Source: Naganishia liquefaciens (Eukaryota; Basidiomycota; Tremellomycetes; Filobasidiales; Filobasidiaceae). From it: a stretch of DNA of 64,000 bases. The first letter of the stretch is position 1. Every line of letters starts with the position of its first letter. Below, piece by piece: positions 1 through 12,417 of this stretch. The stretch spans positions 124,001-188,000 of the forward strand of contig BLZA01000010.1 of assembly GCA_013423385.1 (NCBI GenBank), in the 5' to 3' direction. Made by a program: the position numbers and the translations under genes. Below the pieces are notes generated by a model. The model was not told where the DNA came from, made no database searches, and saw nothing but the letters and a program-made list of their open reading frames with translations.

Positions 1-547
1 CAAGGGTCAAGGCTGGACTGGTCGGTGTAGTGGATTCTTCAGCTTGTGTCTGCACAGACTGTATCCTTGATACCGAGCTCAGTATGCAGCTGCCTGATCG
101 CCTTTGGCCTCGGATTGAAATGCGTAGGCTTGGGATCGGCGTCATGTCTCGTTTCCTGTCATCGGTCTTAGTAGTCTGTCTTCTGGATTCAAACGTCAGA
201 CAGCATATAGAGATATTTTCGGAGACAATTTTATGGTCGTTGGAAGAGCGCTCGCCCTAGGCCCAATCAGGGAAAGGGAGAACGTGGCGTCGTTATGTAA
301 AAACGAGGAATGCTCGTGGAGTGAGTAGATCGAAAACCTCTGGCATGCAAGCAGCGACGGAAAAAGTTTCCAGCCTCCGTTATAGGTATCTTTTTCACAG
401 CCTTTTAGTAGCTTTAGTATTGGTAAGCCATATGACGAGATCGGGTGGTATATATCCCTGGATTGACGCCCCGTCTACCCAATCTAGAAGTTCTCGCCGC
501 ATGTCGCCCTTTTCTCCACTAAAAGCCGTTGAGTCATTTCTCTGTAA
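1..547. other. Left edge, no supported gene
   Basis: I see no frame here that reads as a convincing protein. Short open frames exist on the plus strand, but they lack family motifs or plausible splice partners. The right border is the stop codon of the minus-strand gene that ends at 548, so the stretch is probably its 3' flank plus an intergenic spacer. A neighbouring gene cut by the window edge cannot be excluded. Confidence 0.4.
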
Positions 548-1480
548 TCATTCTGAAGATATGTCTTCAAGCAGTTCATCCTCCGGATCCTCCGGATCCT
601 CCGCCTTCACCGCCTTCGCCTTGGTTAACAACCCAGCGTTGGACTCTGTTGTGCTCCAATCCCTTGAATCTACCAGAAGCGAAATCTTAGTATCTTGCGA
701 GCTAATGAGCATGGAGATCAGATAACTTGTTCCTTCTTGGCGGTTGAATCAACCACACGCAGGACGCTCAAGGATGAAGAAGTGGTGAGTGAATATTCTC
801 GCAGCTTCAGAACAATTTCCGTTGCTGATATCCGGCCGAAAGTGAGTACGCCCGATATGCAGAATTCGTCAGAGCCAAAGCGAATAGCGACCGAGATCTA
901 GAGGCTATATACATAGCCTTTGTCGATCAATCTCCACGATCGCTCGAGAAAGGCTCATCCACTAGACGTGAGAAAAGCTCGAAGGGCTCTGATTCATGCT
1001 CAAGCACAGAATGATCTTTGTGTACGCCTGGTGATCTTCCCGTCATCCTGGCCGGTGTACAGGCTTTCGACAACATCAGCCTAGTGGTACATCGTATACA
1101 GCTCGAATGATCACTAAAGTCCATATCACAAGCTACCTATTTGGCTGTTTCGCCGCCTTGTCAATTTTTTCGTGTTCGGGGACACAGTCGCTCGAGACGA
1201 TCCATGCTGTCTGATCATTTACTTTTCTCGGCTTTGGTTTGGATTGAGAACAAAGAAGTCTCCTCGTGCATTCTCGCCTTACAGTCACAGGCTGTGAATT
1301 CTGGCTGTCCCTCAGATTTGCAGAAACGGAGACCCACGTCGTGTTCTTCTTCGGTAGCCTTTCGAAGGCGATGCCGGCTGTGTCGCTCCGAATTAAGTAT
1401 CTCCCCGAATGGAGCGTATACGGTATACCTGACTTCCTTTGGGAATCTCCTTTGACGACTTTTTTCCTGATCTAAAAGGG
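548..1480 (-). CDS. Uncharacterised multi-exon gene, C-terminal half best supported
   Basis: I do not recognise the product. The minus strand carries several consecutive coding-like blocks that must be joined by splicing. The last exon, about 548-745, ends in an acidic tail (EDPEDPEDELLEDISSE) and a TGA at 548-550. Upstream blocks at about 720-895 (reading VAIRFGSDEFCISGVL), 905-1080 and 1250-1440 (reading VRYTVYAPFGEI) lie in different frames with GT and AG signals between them. The start is not settled. An open frame reaches 1580, which would overlap the 5' end of the divergent gene starting at 1511. The frames opposite these blocks are shorter or less protein-like. The existence of a gene is more certain than any exon border given here. 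Confidence 0.42.
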
Positions 1481-1510
1481 CCTCGCTAGAATTGGCGAGA
1501 CCGCGAGGAT

Positions 1511-2952
1511 ATGGTTGTACAATTATGCCGAGACATCCATATAAGATCCCAGCGCTTGTTGAAGTATAATTCAGATGCACTTCCTCTTAGCGGTAAACTG
1601 GCAAGACTCCTGACACACGAATTCACTGCGGTCAACATGCCTTTGAAAGCCAATCTCGCATCCTCACAACATTCAGGCACATCTACATGGTCAGGGCCTG
1701 TGCCCCCGTCAGAAGGCGGCCGCGTCTGTAGCACCATCTTCGATCCTCTAACGGGGGAGGTGACAACAGTCTCGGTGCCTGTCTCTGAATCGCCTTTCTC
1801 CTCGGCTCTTGTCACCTCAAATTGTGGCATTGATACGACAGCCTCGGAGTCGGAGAACAAGACCGCCGGATGGATAATCGTCCCAGCCGAACTTGCCCTG
1901 TTCAAGGATCGGGAAGTGTTCGTCGCCCTCTTACAACGTAACGTTCAGCACAAATCACTTGCTACATGGCTACAGCACCAGATGCACGCCTCAGAAGTTA
2001 AATTTCATGAACAATTTGACAATGCTCTGTGGATAGGCTACAAATCCCACATTATTCGACATGTCATCCGGCTGAAATACAATATCACGGATGAGCCTGA
2101 AGCATCTCACCGGGCACATAGCTACTCCCGGATAGGACTGGAGACCTGGTCTACCCCTGAAGCTAAGAGTCTGCTTGGAGACATAGAGCAATATCTTCCA
2201 GGAATTGATAAGGTTGCTTTATGGCTCAGTGGCGATATCGGTGGGAAAACGAATTTAGATTCCCCTATCATTGCTTCTAGACTGTTCTACCGCTATAGTC
2301 AGGAGCAAGCGATTGCTCCTCCTGTTGAGTTGAAACCCGCTTCAGAGACGACGAGGACGGAACATTCTCTTCCGTGTGGAGGTCAGTCGCAATCGGTGTC
2401 GCTACAGAACACTTTCAAGTACGCATGTTAGCTGACGTCCACTATTTACCTTTAGATAATCCTTCTGAAAATCGATTTGGAGAAGCCTTAACGTTCTATG
2501 GAGGACCTACCAGTATGGAGCCTTACGATTCAAGTGGGAATAACCGGTCGATACTGGCAGAGTTAGAAAGTCTTGAGTCTTTCCGCGTCTGGCGCAAAGG
2601 TCCAAACACACAGCATCCCGTGATCCGCGCTTTGCCCGAAGGCTATCAAATCCTTGTTTATAAAAGTTACACCGGTGATTACATGGAAATCCTCAGAAAA
2701 CACTTGAGTACGGTGGACTTTTCGGATGGGAAGAATGGCCCAGCTGCTGGGTTTGCGTTCGATGTTGAAGGCTATCTCTTGCTCTACTGGCCTGAATCTC
2801 AGAAGGGCGAGCTATTAAGCTTCGGGAACGTGATGAACACGTATTTCCAACTGTACAGCTCGAGCCTCCATCGTACGATCTGGGAAGGACTAAAGGCGGC
2901 CTACAAAACGCAAGTCAAATCGAAATCAGGATCAGCTGAGCCTCATGCGTGA
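1511..2952 (+). CDS. Uncharacterised protein, two exons
   Basis: Two exons, 1511-2381 and 2456-2952, join across a 74-bp GT-AG intron with a CTGAC branch site about 20 nt before the acceptor. The spliced frame gives 455 residues. I recognise no family. The protein is globular-looking, without a signal peptide or membrane segment, and ends in a short Lys/Ser-rich tail. An in-frame Met at 1637 is an alternative start; the residues before it look less constrained and overlap the possible 5' end of the minus-strand neighbour. The gene is followed after about 330 bp by SUV3 on the same strand. Function is unknown; the splice junction and long continuous frame are the evidence that it is real. Confidence 0.62.
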
Positions 2953-3284
2953 TAATCACCCAAGTAACATGATACACAATGGCTCATCCTTCAGCAAGAA
3001 AAGGAGGCCTGTGCCGCCTCCTGAAGGGTTTATGCGTGTGGCCTCTCATGAAAGGATCATTTGTTCGGATCCACTAGCTTGCTTGCTCCTGGTATCCAGC
3101 GTTTCCAAGTCAAGTTTCAGAGACAAGTTGTCGCCTCCATCAGGACAACGAGTGCTGTACTGTATCTTTTCACTGTACTTCACGCCGCTCGATCGTTCTG
3201 AAACTCGAGTTGCGTATACTTTTCGATTTCCCGCGATTCCTGTCTTCCTTACCGTTATCTGACGGAGCTATCGCGACGTCAGGC
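2953..3284. promoter_or_regulatory. Spacer and probable SUV3 upstream region
   Basis: This 332-bp stretch lies between the stop of the uncharacterised gene and the preferred SUV3 start. It must hold the 3' end of the first gene and the promoter of the second. I see no clear TATA box. If SUV3 instead starts at the in-frame Met at 3210, the spacer is 75 bp shorter. Confidence 0.4.
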
Positions 3285-5816
3285 ATGTTATCCCGCACTA
3301 CCCGACAAGCTTCACTGCTGACTCGCCCGTATCTCCTGGTGGTGGCATCCACCTGTCGATACGCGCACGGCAAGGCGAAAAAGCAACAACTCTTTGGCTC
3401 TGGGAATGTGACATCCAATTGGGGTTCCTCCTCATCCCGCGGTGGAGTGTCAAGCTATAAAGGCAAAGGACGTCAACAAGATGCTCCGGGATATGGCTCA
3501 AGATCAGGTCGTTCAGATCGTTCGTCCTCCTCACAGCTTGGAAATCGATCTCGTTCAGCAAACTTCTCGCGTGCTCCAAAGGCCAATAAAAGCGACATCA
3601 TTCATCGTACACCGTCCGCTCATCAAGTACGCAACGTCCTCGTCAGGAGGATCCAGGAATGGGTAGACTCTTACGATACGCGAGAGCGGATGTGTCTTTA
3701 TGGCTTAGGGCAGGACGAGCACGAAAGGGCGATGCACGCATGGGCGAAGAGCGAGTCAGATGCTCTACAATCGCTGAACGCAAAATCGTTGAAGACGACA
3801 GAATCGCATTATCAAGATGGCTCCAGTATACTTCCAGGATGGAATGTCAAACGCCTACAACGGGCAATGACATCTCGACCTGACTGGACGACAGAAATCG
3901 ATACCGCCATCCTCCGCAAATTCCTGACCTATATCAGCTCGTCACATCCCGCCATCGATGCATCTACAGCATCGCGTATACAGGAGATTCTCAAGGTGAC
4001 GGATGTCACATCTATTGCATCACATTACACGGCTGCGCGTGAAATGCGGCGGCATTTCCACTTACACATTGGCCCAACAAATAGTGGCAAGACTTATTCC
4101 GCGCTCAAAGCTCTCGCCGCCGCTCAGACTGGAGCTTATGCTGGACCGCTTCGACTCCTGGCACATGAAGTCTGGGATCGAATGAATCGTGGGACCGTCG
4201 GTGGCATGGAGGAGGGCAAAGGTCGTGCATGCAATCTGATCACGGGCGAAGAACGTCGGATCGTCGATCCCACTGCGGGCCTGACGAGTTGCACGGTCGA
4301 GATGATTCCGCTGACAGAGGTGTTGGATGTCGTGGTCATTGATGAAATCCAGATGATTGGCGATCCCCAGCGAGGCGGAGCATGGACAACGGCCGTGATG
4401 GGATTATTGGCCAAGGAGATTCACCTTTGTGGTGAGGAAACGGTCGTAGACGTCATTCAGCGGATGGTCATAGCCATGGGCGATCAACTCACGATACATC
4501 GGTACGAGCGGCTTACACCACTGCAAGTCGCGGAAGAATCGCTCGACGGAGACCTCAAGAGAATTGAAGATGGGGATTGTATCGTCTCCTTTAGCCGGTC
4601 GGGGATCTTCAATCTGAAGAAGAATATCGAAGCTACCGCCGGTAAGCGGTGTGCGGTCGTGTATGGTGCCCTTCCGCCGGAGACAAGATCTGAACAGGCA
4701 CGGCTGTTTAACGAGGTTGGGAACGGCGTGAACGTGATGGTCGCGAGCGATGCCGTTGGAATGGGGCTGAATCTGTAAGTTTTTGGCGATGCTTCTGGGT
4801 TCCTTATACTGACGGATTTGGCCAGCAAAATCAAGCGAATGATTTTCGAAACACTGCACAAGTTTAATGGCAAACAGGAAGTCATGATGTCGATATCCCA
4901 AATCAAACAGATTGCCGGTCGAGCCGGCCGATACGGACAACATGACGCCGATTCCGGTGGAGGCGCCGTAACGACTCTGAATCCGGCAGACCTGCCACTA
5001 CTCAAAGATATTCTAAAGGCACCTCTTACCCCGGTGCATCGTGCTGTTCTCGACGCCAACAGTGTCATCGTTGCAAAGTTATCGCTGCTCCTTCCACCAG
5101 AAATTACACACGCTCAACTGCTTGAAGAGGTCGCTGCGCTAGCCATCGTCCCCTCATATTGCGCGCCATCGGACACTTCAGGCTCGACCAAGATTGCCAC
5201 CACCATCGAGGAGTACCACGACTCGCTCACCTTGTCAGAAATCATGCTATTCGTTTTTGCGCCAGTCAACACTCGCGATGAACGCGTCGTATCTGCTTTC
5301 CGCTCTTTCATCGAGCGGTTTGTCGACTTGGGATACGTGCCGATTTACGAGGCCTTACCACCTCAGCTATTGGAGAATCTCGATATGGTCGAGCTGGCAA
5401 GAAAAGCCATGCCCGATGCGGACCACCTGGAGTCGCGCGAACCTAGTCATCGTGTCCCGACAAGCATTCCGCCGGCAATCGTCGCAGGCTTGCCGATGCT
5501 CGAGTCGCTGCATAAAGCGATTGTCCTCTACCTCTGGCTGTCCTTCCGCATGGATCTCGCCTTTCCGGAGCGGGAGAAGGCCGGAGCACTCAAATTGCGC
5601 GTGGAAGACGCACTCGAGTTCTGCTTGGAGCGACTTCCGGGCTTGAAGCAGAAACGTTCAAAGTTCAAGGATCATTCGAGGCTGGAGCGAGAAGAGGAGA
5701 GTCAGCTGCTAAAAGCTGTGCCGAGTTCCAAGATCAATTTCTTGACTGCCGATCAAGTCAAGGAGGCAAAGAGGCGAATCAAGTCGCGATCGACGGATGT
5801 TTTGCAGGATCAGTGA
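3285..5816 (+). CDS. SUV3: ATP-dependent RNA helicase SUV3, mitochondrial
   Basis: Superfamily 2 RNA helicase of the mitochondrial matrix; in yeast Suv3 partners with the exonuclease Dss1 in the RNA degradosome. Exons 3285-4774 and 4826-5816 join across a 51-bp intron and encode 826 residues. Visible motifs are Walker A (IGPTNSGKT, about residue 263), the Walker B variant VVIDEIQMIGD (about 350), and motifs V/VI (SDAVGMGLNL, then QIAGRAGRYG at about 525). The intron splits the Leu codon of GMGLNL. The C-terminal region contains the SUV3-specific segment around APVNTRD. The N-terminus is Arg/Ser-rich and lacks early acidic residues, fitting a mitochondrial presequence, followed by a low-complexity Gly/Ser/Arg stretch. 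An in-frame Met at 3210 would add 25 residues; I chose 3285 because it opens directly on the presequence-like segment. Confidence 0.97.
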
Positions 5817-5973
5817 AAACCATTGCGCACGCCCGATGCGTGCGCAGTGGTACAATGATCGATAAACAGTTATATCTTGGCATCATATGCAATACCTGGT
5901 GATGTTACAAGTCCATCTCGGACTGATATTGTCCGTGTTGCTTTGTACCTTGGGCTCGCCGAGAATTCTACTA

Positions 5974-8900
5974 TCAAAGATTGTTCGTGACAGCGAAAGG
6001 CGCTCTCGGCGCCGCTTGATAGATGACCTGGGCTTGTCTCGGTCCCGTCAGAGATGACCGCGGTCGAGCAGGCGATTCGCTCGAAATTGAGGCGGTTGCC
6101 GCAGGTCGACCTTCGTCCTGGCCCAAAGGCGATCGTGGCAAGACGTCGTCATGCACGACGGTCCCGCGTCGATTGATCGAAGCAGCAATATCCTTTACTG
6201 GTCTCCTGTTGGGCCCGCTGCCAACGTCGATATGCGTGGGCATGCGTAACGGGGCTGGTCTGGGTCCTCGAGGAGGGGTCGCCGGGCGAGGTATCTCCCT
6301 TCTCGATGGAACAGACGGTAGCGCTGCGTCTCCAGTACTCGATCTGCCCTCACCCTCCCGCGGAGTCTCCCAATCCGACTTGGCTTCCCTTTGTAAAATG
6401 TTCATCTGGCCGTAACGCTCGAGAAAGGTAGAGTTGGATGTAGCAGCGGATACAGCCGATGCGACACTCTGACCGAAGTTACCAAGGACGCTCAGATTAT
6501 CCGACGAACGACTTGAACCGTTCTCTCGAATGGATTCGAGAATCGGCGGCGTTGTAGGGTCCAAGAAGGCCTCGTCCGTGCGCTGCATTGCCCCTTGTTT
6601 ACTTCGGAACAGGGATGCGACTCCACTGCCAGTTACTCGCTGCAGCCAGCTTTCCTCTCGTCCCAGTGGAACATAGTTAGCTTCTGCCGTGGTAAGCGAC
6701 ACCTTTCGAGCGTGTTGCACCGCGCCGGCCATCATAGATTCCGTCATCGAGTCTCTGGAGTTCTGACCCAGTTGTAAAGGTTGCCGCCGGCTAGAGGTGG
6801 AGCCGTTCTGGACATATGACATGATGCCGCTATTGTAGTGGTTCCCAAGGAATTCATCCAAATGGTTGCTGTATGACGACGAGACTGGCGATGTACCGGG
6901 GTCATCGGATCTCGGAGGTGGCGGCAGAGTCTTGTAGGTGTCAGCTCGCTCAGGAGGGCTTGGCCACGACTTGCGACTTCCGAGAGTGTCGTATACCTCG
7001 CCATCCTCGAAAGGAGTCTGCGCCGGGTCTTGTTCTTGGGTATGTATGTCGTATTCTTCATCGTCGCTCCCTTGGCCTTCGCCTTTCCACAGCAGGTCCT
7101 CCCTGTCCTCATCTTCAAGCATACCGATTCGCTGTCGCTTTGGGTTTGACGTGATGCGGTTGCTGACTTGGCGGATCTTTGCCGCGATATTGTTGATCAG
7201 CGGTTTGCCCAGTCCAATCGTAGTCGGCGTGTTCCCTGAGCCTTGTTCATGATATTCCTGACTTTTCGTGTAGCCTTCCTCATACCCGAAGCTTTGTCGA
7301 TAACGTCTATAGTCTACCACTCCCCCATCACCGTCTTCGAAAATGTCGTCCTTTTCCGACGCATCCCAAACGGCTTCGAGTTTCTCGGACATGGGTTGAA
7401 CACGCTTGCCTCGACCGATGTTTCCAAACCTCTTTTTCCGAAGAGGCTGTCCGCCAAAGGGAGTGAGCGTGTTTCGCGTTGCTGCCTTCTTTCGACGCCT
7501 TCTGAGCAGACAGGCCCCCAGAATGAGAGCAATCAACGCCAGAGCTCCAAAAGTGGCGCCGAGGGCGATAGCCGTCTTATGAACCGGCTTCTTCTCGTCG
7601 TCCTCCGGATGCGCAGTTGCGGAAGGATCACCAGAAGACTTGGTAGCGGTCGCTGTCCTGACTGTCGTGTTTTCTGCTTCAAGGTAAAGGTTTAGAGATA
7701 CTCCTGTTGCGGCTTGACCAGACTCACCCTTGGCAGTTGCAGAACTCGAGCTTGTTGTTGCTTTGTCCTGAGAAGCGGTACTAGAGGAGCCAGTGACCGA
7801 TGACGATGACTCCGATGTAAATCCCTGCTTAGCAACCAAGGGCGCCTGGTACTGGTCAATCCATGTAGCCGAAGTCGTATCGAGGATGTACAGAGCGTCG
7901 TCGGCAGGACCTGAAGAGCCGTAGCCTAGAAGGTGGAGGAAGGATTCAGTCAATAGCAGTTAGGGCTCCGCATAAAGACCTACCTCCAAATACAAGCAGC
8001 TGTTGGTCTATCGCAACGGCGATATGATCGAACCGTGCACTGGGGTCATCGCCTCCCGCCCTCTTTCTTTGTGGCGCGATCGATGACACCTCTTCCCAAG
8101 AGCTCTTCGCGACGTCCAACCGCCAGATGTCGTCCAAGACGGATCCTCCTTGAAGCGAGCCTGATATGCCGCCGACAACGTAGATGAAATCGTTTCCATC
8201 AGAGTCCGTGACGAGTGTCGCTGTGTGGCCTCTTCGCGAAGTCGGGAAATCGGTCGATGTCCTTAACGACATGGCGTTCCATCCTGAGGCCGCTTTGGTG
8301 GTATCGAGGGTGTAAAGTGACGAAAGCGACAAGAAAGACGAAGCGGATGGGATGAGTCCCCCGATGAGAATCAGTGTACCGTTGGCCAACATGACCGATT
8401 GATGATGCACCAGATCCGTTGGAAGATCCGGCAGCGAAGTGTATGTGACGCCATTCGACGAAGCGACGGCCCAAGCCTCCTTGTACCCCAACCCCGAGCC
8501 ATCATTCTTCTCTCCCCCCGTAATGAACACCGTCTTTCCGTCGACGCTTCTTGACGACCCAGAAAACACCTTGCGTATCGGTTGCACGACGTTTGTTTCT
8601 TGCTGATAGCTGACGGTGCCAGTGAAACTAGGGTTGGGGCTGATGATCCATGTCGAGTCGTTCCGTGTCTGAAGTGCCAGAGCCGATCCTCCGTCACCGC
8701 CCGTCACCAAGAGTTCACCCTCGGATCCTCCATCCAGGAAGTCCAGTGTATGCCATGCTACGGTTGGTCCGTCTTTCCGAATCACCTTCCATGCGACGCT
8801 TACAGTTGATGAATTGGTCGACAGGTCCAAAGAGAGAGTTTCGCCTGTGTTCGGCGCAGAGGTATAGGAGTAGGATGATGTCGGATCTGACTTTCCTCCG

Positions 8901-9078
8901 TGAACGATAAGCCTTTGCGAAGACTCGATGTAAGCGGCGCGATGACCCCATCTACAGACAAATATACTCTCAGCCGATCGGGAAGCAATGATACTGATTC
9001 GTCTGCTCACCTCGGATCCACGGATTTTACTGACAATGGCACAAGTAGAGCCGTGGTGATTATGGCGAGACGCTTCAT
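5974..9078 (-). CDS. Kelch-repeat membrane-anchored protein
   Basis: Three exons (9078-9012 region ending at 9011, 8951-7984, 7925-5974) with introns of 59 and 58 bp encode 995 residues. The first exon encodes a hydrophobic signal peptide (MKRLAIITTALLVPLSV). Residues of about 25-360 form a kelch-type beta-propeller, with repeated GG-containing strands such as LIVHGGK, LILIGGL, IYVVGGI and LLVFGG. A Ser/Thr-rich stalk leads to one membrane helix at about 462-485, followed at once by RRRRKK. The remaining 500 residues are a disordered, Ser/Pro-rich tail. Predicted topology is an outside propeller with a cytosolic tail, by the positive-inside rule. Such proteins are known in fungi but I cannot assign a specific role. 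It ends 157 bp from the convergent SUV3 stop. The cytosolic tail could serve as a docking or phosphorylation platform, which is inference. Confidence 0.92.
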
Positions 9079-9676
9079 TCTGCCGATGCTGAAAGTCTGC
9101 ACTCTGGGATCGACGAGGCGGCAGTGCAGGTTATGACCTCTCGCGATCTGCCTAGCTGAGAATCGTACCGACAGCAGACAGAGATCAACAACCAAGGACC
9201 GCGTCGAGGCAAGGCACTCAACGTCAAAGGCAACTCCTTTCATGGCATGTTGATCGACAATCTACGCCAGGCTTTGCTTCCGCCTTAAAAGTTCTTCATG
9301 TGCCAGCTCATGTGCTGCTCATTTAGTTGGCATCCCGTCTCTACCTCTATAGATGCTATCAAGTGCAGAACAGCGGCCATGTTCACAGGGACAAGGCGCA
9401 GAACTTTGTATATGCAAGAAAGCTGTATACAAAATGTAACAATTACACCAGCAATACTTTATACGAGCAGTATCTGCGATTATCGTGTGGTTCCGGCGGT
9501 CCTCTTTCTCAAGGGACAGATCGAAGGGGACGGGTCATATCCCTTTCATATCTTTCAACAAAGCTTGCCAACAATACATCTCTGAAGGTCCAGACCTCAG
9601 CGATTGAGTAGAGGTAAAGTAGCGGTAGAGATGAATCTACGATGAAGAGAGAAACCGAACATGGTTCTCCACTTTC
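9079..9676. other. Intergenic: kelch gene promoter and amidase 3' flank
   Basis: About 600 bp between the start of the kelch gene and the stop of the amidase, both on the minus strand. It must contain the promoter of the kelch gene, near 9079-9300, and the amidase terminator side. Only short open frames without motifs are present. Confidence 0.45.
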
Positions 9677-11920
9677 TTACATTCTTCCTGAATCAGAGTC
9701 GTTTGCAATGGGAGGCAAGGGCCGAGGACCAAAGGTCGCTTCCCAGGCGCTCCTAGACAAGGCTCAGATAAGTCAGCGCTTGTTCCGTCCTTGACGCCAT
9801 GCTTCGATCATTCTTCCAAAACCCAGGGTGTGCAGCAAAAATGACTTACATGATCCCAAGAAGTGTTCTTTCGCTGTATTTGCGACCAATAAACATAGCA
9901 CCGAAAGGAACACCGTCTTTCGTGATTCCGAGAGGGACCGCTCCTATACAATCATCAGATCCATCTACCAGATACCTGACCCAACCTCATCGATACATAC
10001 CCAACGGATATCCAACCATGTTCGCGGCGGAGTGTTGCCCGGATTCTGCGAGCGAAAAAATCGCATCAAGGTCATACTGGTCAAAAACGGCATCGAGACC
10101 GTTCGTCCCGGCCACTTCCTGCATTTCTCTTTTGGCTGCAAGGTACTCGTCCGAGTCGACGCTGATAGCTCGTTTCGTCCATTTCAGTACCTCTTGATCA
10201 GGATGTTCGGGTGGCAGTTCAATGTCCTGGAAAGGGCATTGTGAGCAGCAGGGACGTAGCGTCAACAGTGACATACCGCGTGTTCCTCATTGAAACTGAT
10301 TGTTGGAGTGAGCCTCTCCAGCCATTAACACCACCATTCGAAGAGGTGAGAGAATCACTCACGCGATAATATCCTCAACGGATCGACACCCACCCTCTCC
10401 TCCTAGGCCTCGCAGATACCTTCCTACATATTCCTTGAAGTCTGCACACACGACCTTGATTCTTGCGCCCTCGGCACACTTCCAAAGCGTGCCATCAACG
10501 GCTGAAGCAATGTCTGCCGGATCCGTCACGACCGCTCCACGGGATCGCATAGTCATAATGGCAGCTTCGAAAGCCTCTGCGAGTTCCTCGCCTACTCTTG
10601 ATTTGCCTGTCCGAAGCCAAAGATGCGCGTCATGCCATTGCTGGAAAAGGCAGTTTGAGGTGTGAACGAATGGATGTAAAGGCGAGCTGCGGACTTACTT
10701 CTCGAGGTACGCCTATTTTGTATCCCTCAAAACTTGGGTTCGCAATGCTATCCACGTACTGTCATCAGGGAGATCTTATGAGTCGGAGGGCACGACCTAA
10801 GAACAGCGGCTTACCTTGGGTGCGGCGGCATTAGATCCGGCACCGGACTCTGCAGGCATCTCAGTGCTTTGCCCGCCGAAGACGTTAAGAAAAATTCAAT
10901 CACCTTTCTCCTCATTTTCATTTTGGCCGCTCATGACGTCCAGCAGAATGGCCAGATCATAAACATCTTTTGCCATCGGTCCCGCTGAATCGAAGTATGG
11001 CGCGAACGGTACGATACCCGCTTGAGAGATGAGTCCGGCGGAGGGCTTGAGAGTGTACAATGCCGCTTTGAAAGAGGGCAAGAGGAGAGATCCATCTGAT
11101 CCAAACAGAGGCTTTAACTCAGGAAGCCGAAAAGACAAAAACTCTCAAACCTGTATCCGTTCCAACGGAAGCCGGACAGAACCCTGCCGCCACCGCGACT
11201 CCGTTCCCTGCAGATGAACTTCCCGGAGACGCATGCGCTGCATACACATTGATAGTTTGTCCACCAACCGCACTCCATCCCTGTGCGCTCAAAGTCTTGT
11301 ATGAAGCAAGTTCCGATAAATTGGCTTTGCCAATGACTTGAAAGGAAGCTTGTAAATTATCATTCTATGCCAGGTTGAGAGACATACTGATGGCGCCAGC
11401 TTCTCTGAGTTTTTGAACGAGAAGAGCATCTCCCTTGACCGGCATGCCGACTGGAGTCGAATTTGAAGCGATGTAAGCTCTAGAATGAGGCGCGATCCGC
11501 AACACTGCTGACTTAATGCGAAAGACCCAGCTGTAGTAGGCATGCCAAGCTCTACATCGGTAGCAATGTTGTCCCTGCAGACATAATCAACACTAAGTAT
11601 GCGCCTGCGACCGAGTTGTTTGATACTTACTTCAAGACAATGGGGATCCCGTGAAGAGGTCCTCTGAGCTTGCCCTCCGCTCTCTCTTCGTCAAGTTCAG
11701 CTGCCAACTGGACCAACTGCTGCTCTGGCATCATGTGTATGAGAGCACGCAACTGACCATTGTGCCTCTTGATCTGCTGTAAATAGATGTCGACTATCTC
11801 CCTACAGGTGATCGATCCTTTCGTAAGCCGATCGCCGAGTTCCTTGATGCCTGCAGTATAGACATTGAACGGAGAAACACGAGATACTGCCTGAGCTGAG
11901 ACGCTGATTGCAGAATTCAT
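9677..11920 (-). CDS. Amidase, amidase-signature family
   Basis: Ser-cisSer-Lys hydrolase of the amidase signature family, hydrolysing a carboxamide; the substrate is unknown. The catalytic Lys lies in VLKDNIATD. The Gly/Ser-rich core reads ASPGSSSAGNGVAVAAG and the nucleophile region GTDTDGSLLLPS. The coding part is cut by about ten introns. Well-fixed ones are 11575-11630 and 11096-11150, and a 51-bp intron restores EAGAIIIGKANLSELA. The C-terminal exons read GAVPLGITKDGVPFGA and end at a TAA (9677-9679). The start given is the first ATG in the frame (11920). An upstream exon beginning at 12080 and spliced to an acceptor just inside this exon would replace the N-terminus and is a real alternative. 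One candidate intron after GSFAL is only about 35 nt. No targeting signal is evident. Length about 560-580 residues is normal for the family. Confidence 0.9.
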
Positions 11921-12080
11921 TGAGCGTATTGGCAAGTATCAGGAGATGGGATCCAACAAGGGACTCACCAGGAGCGGCAGCCGTTTCAGATCCGTTTATA
12001 TTCTGCGAAAGCGAGTGCCGTCGAAACCCCTGCTCGCATGTGTTGTGAAGATCGGCCCCTTTGTCTGCCTTCCTGTTCAT

Positions 12081-12417
12081 AAAGGAGATCAACGATCACC
12101 GCAATAGCGATTTTAAATACCTTTGCGCTACCTGCAGATCCCTTCGATGGTGTCAACGCGAGTCCAAAGGGCCTTTGAAACGTTCAAGGAGGATAAAACC
12201 ATAGAAACGCATTGACAAGCCTTTTTGATCCCGCTTGCTGGGTCTGGTAAGCTTGCTGATATGCCCCTGATCAGTCGAGACAGCCAGCTTGAAGGGTACC
12301 CTCGCGGGACTGCGATGATGCGGGCGGGAGCCCGTAGAAGATTGGTTTCGCGGTGAAAATTACTATGTTATACCGCCATACAATGTCATGACTCCCCTGC
12401 TTGACCGCGGGTGTCCA
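12081..12417. promoter_or_regulatory. Probable amidase upstream region
   Basis: This 337-bp stretch separates the farthest likely amidase start (12080, minus strand) from the stop of the SH3 gene (12418, minus strand). It should hold the amidase promoter and the 3' end of the SH3 gene. I see no gene and no clear core element in it. Confidence 0.4.

Noticed and set aside
321-725. 134-codon plus-strand frame with a hydrophobic N-terminus and Ser run
   Set aside because: The Ser/Gly run is the antisense of the acidic C-terminal exon of the minus-strand gene, and no further evidence supports it.
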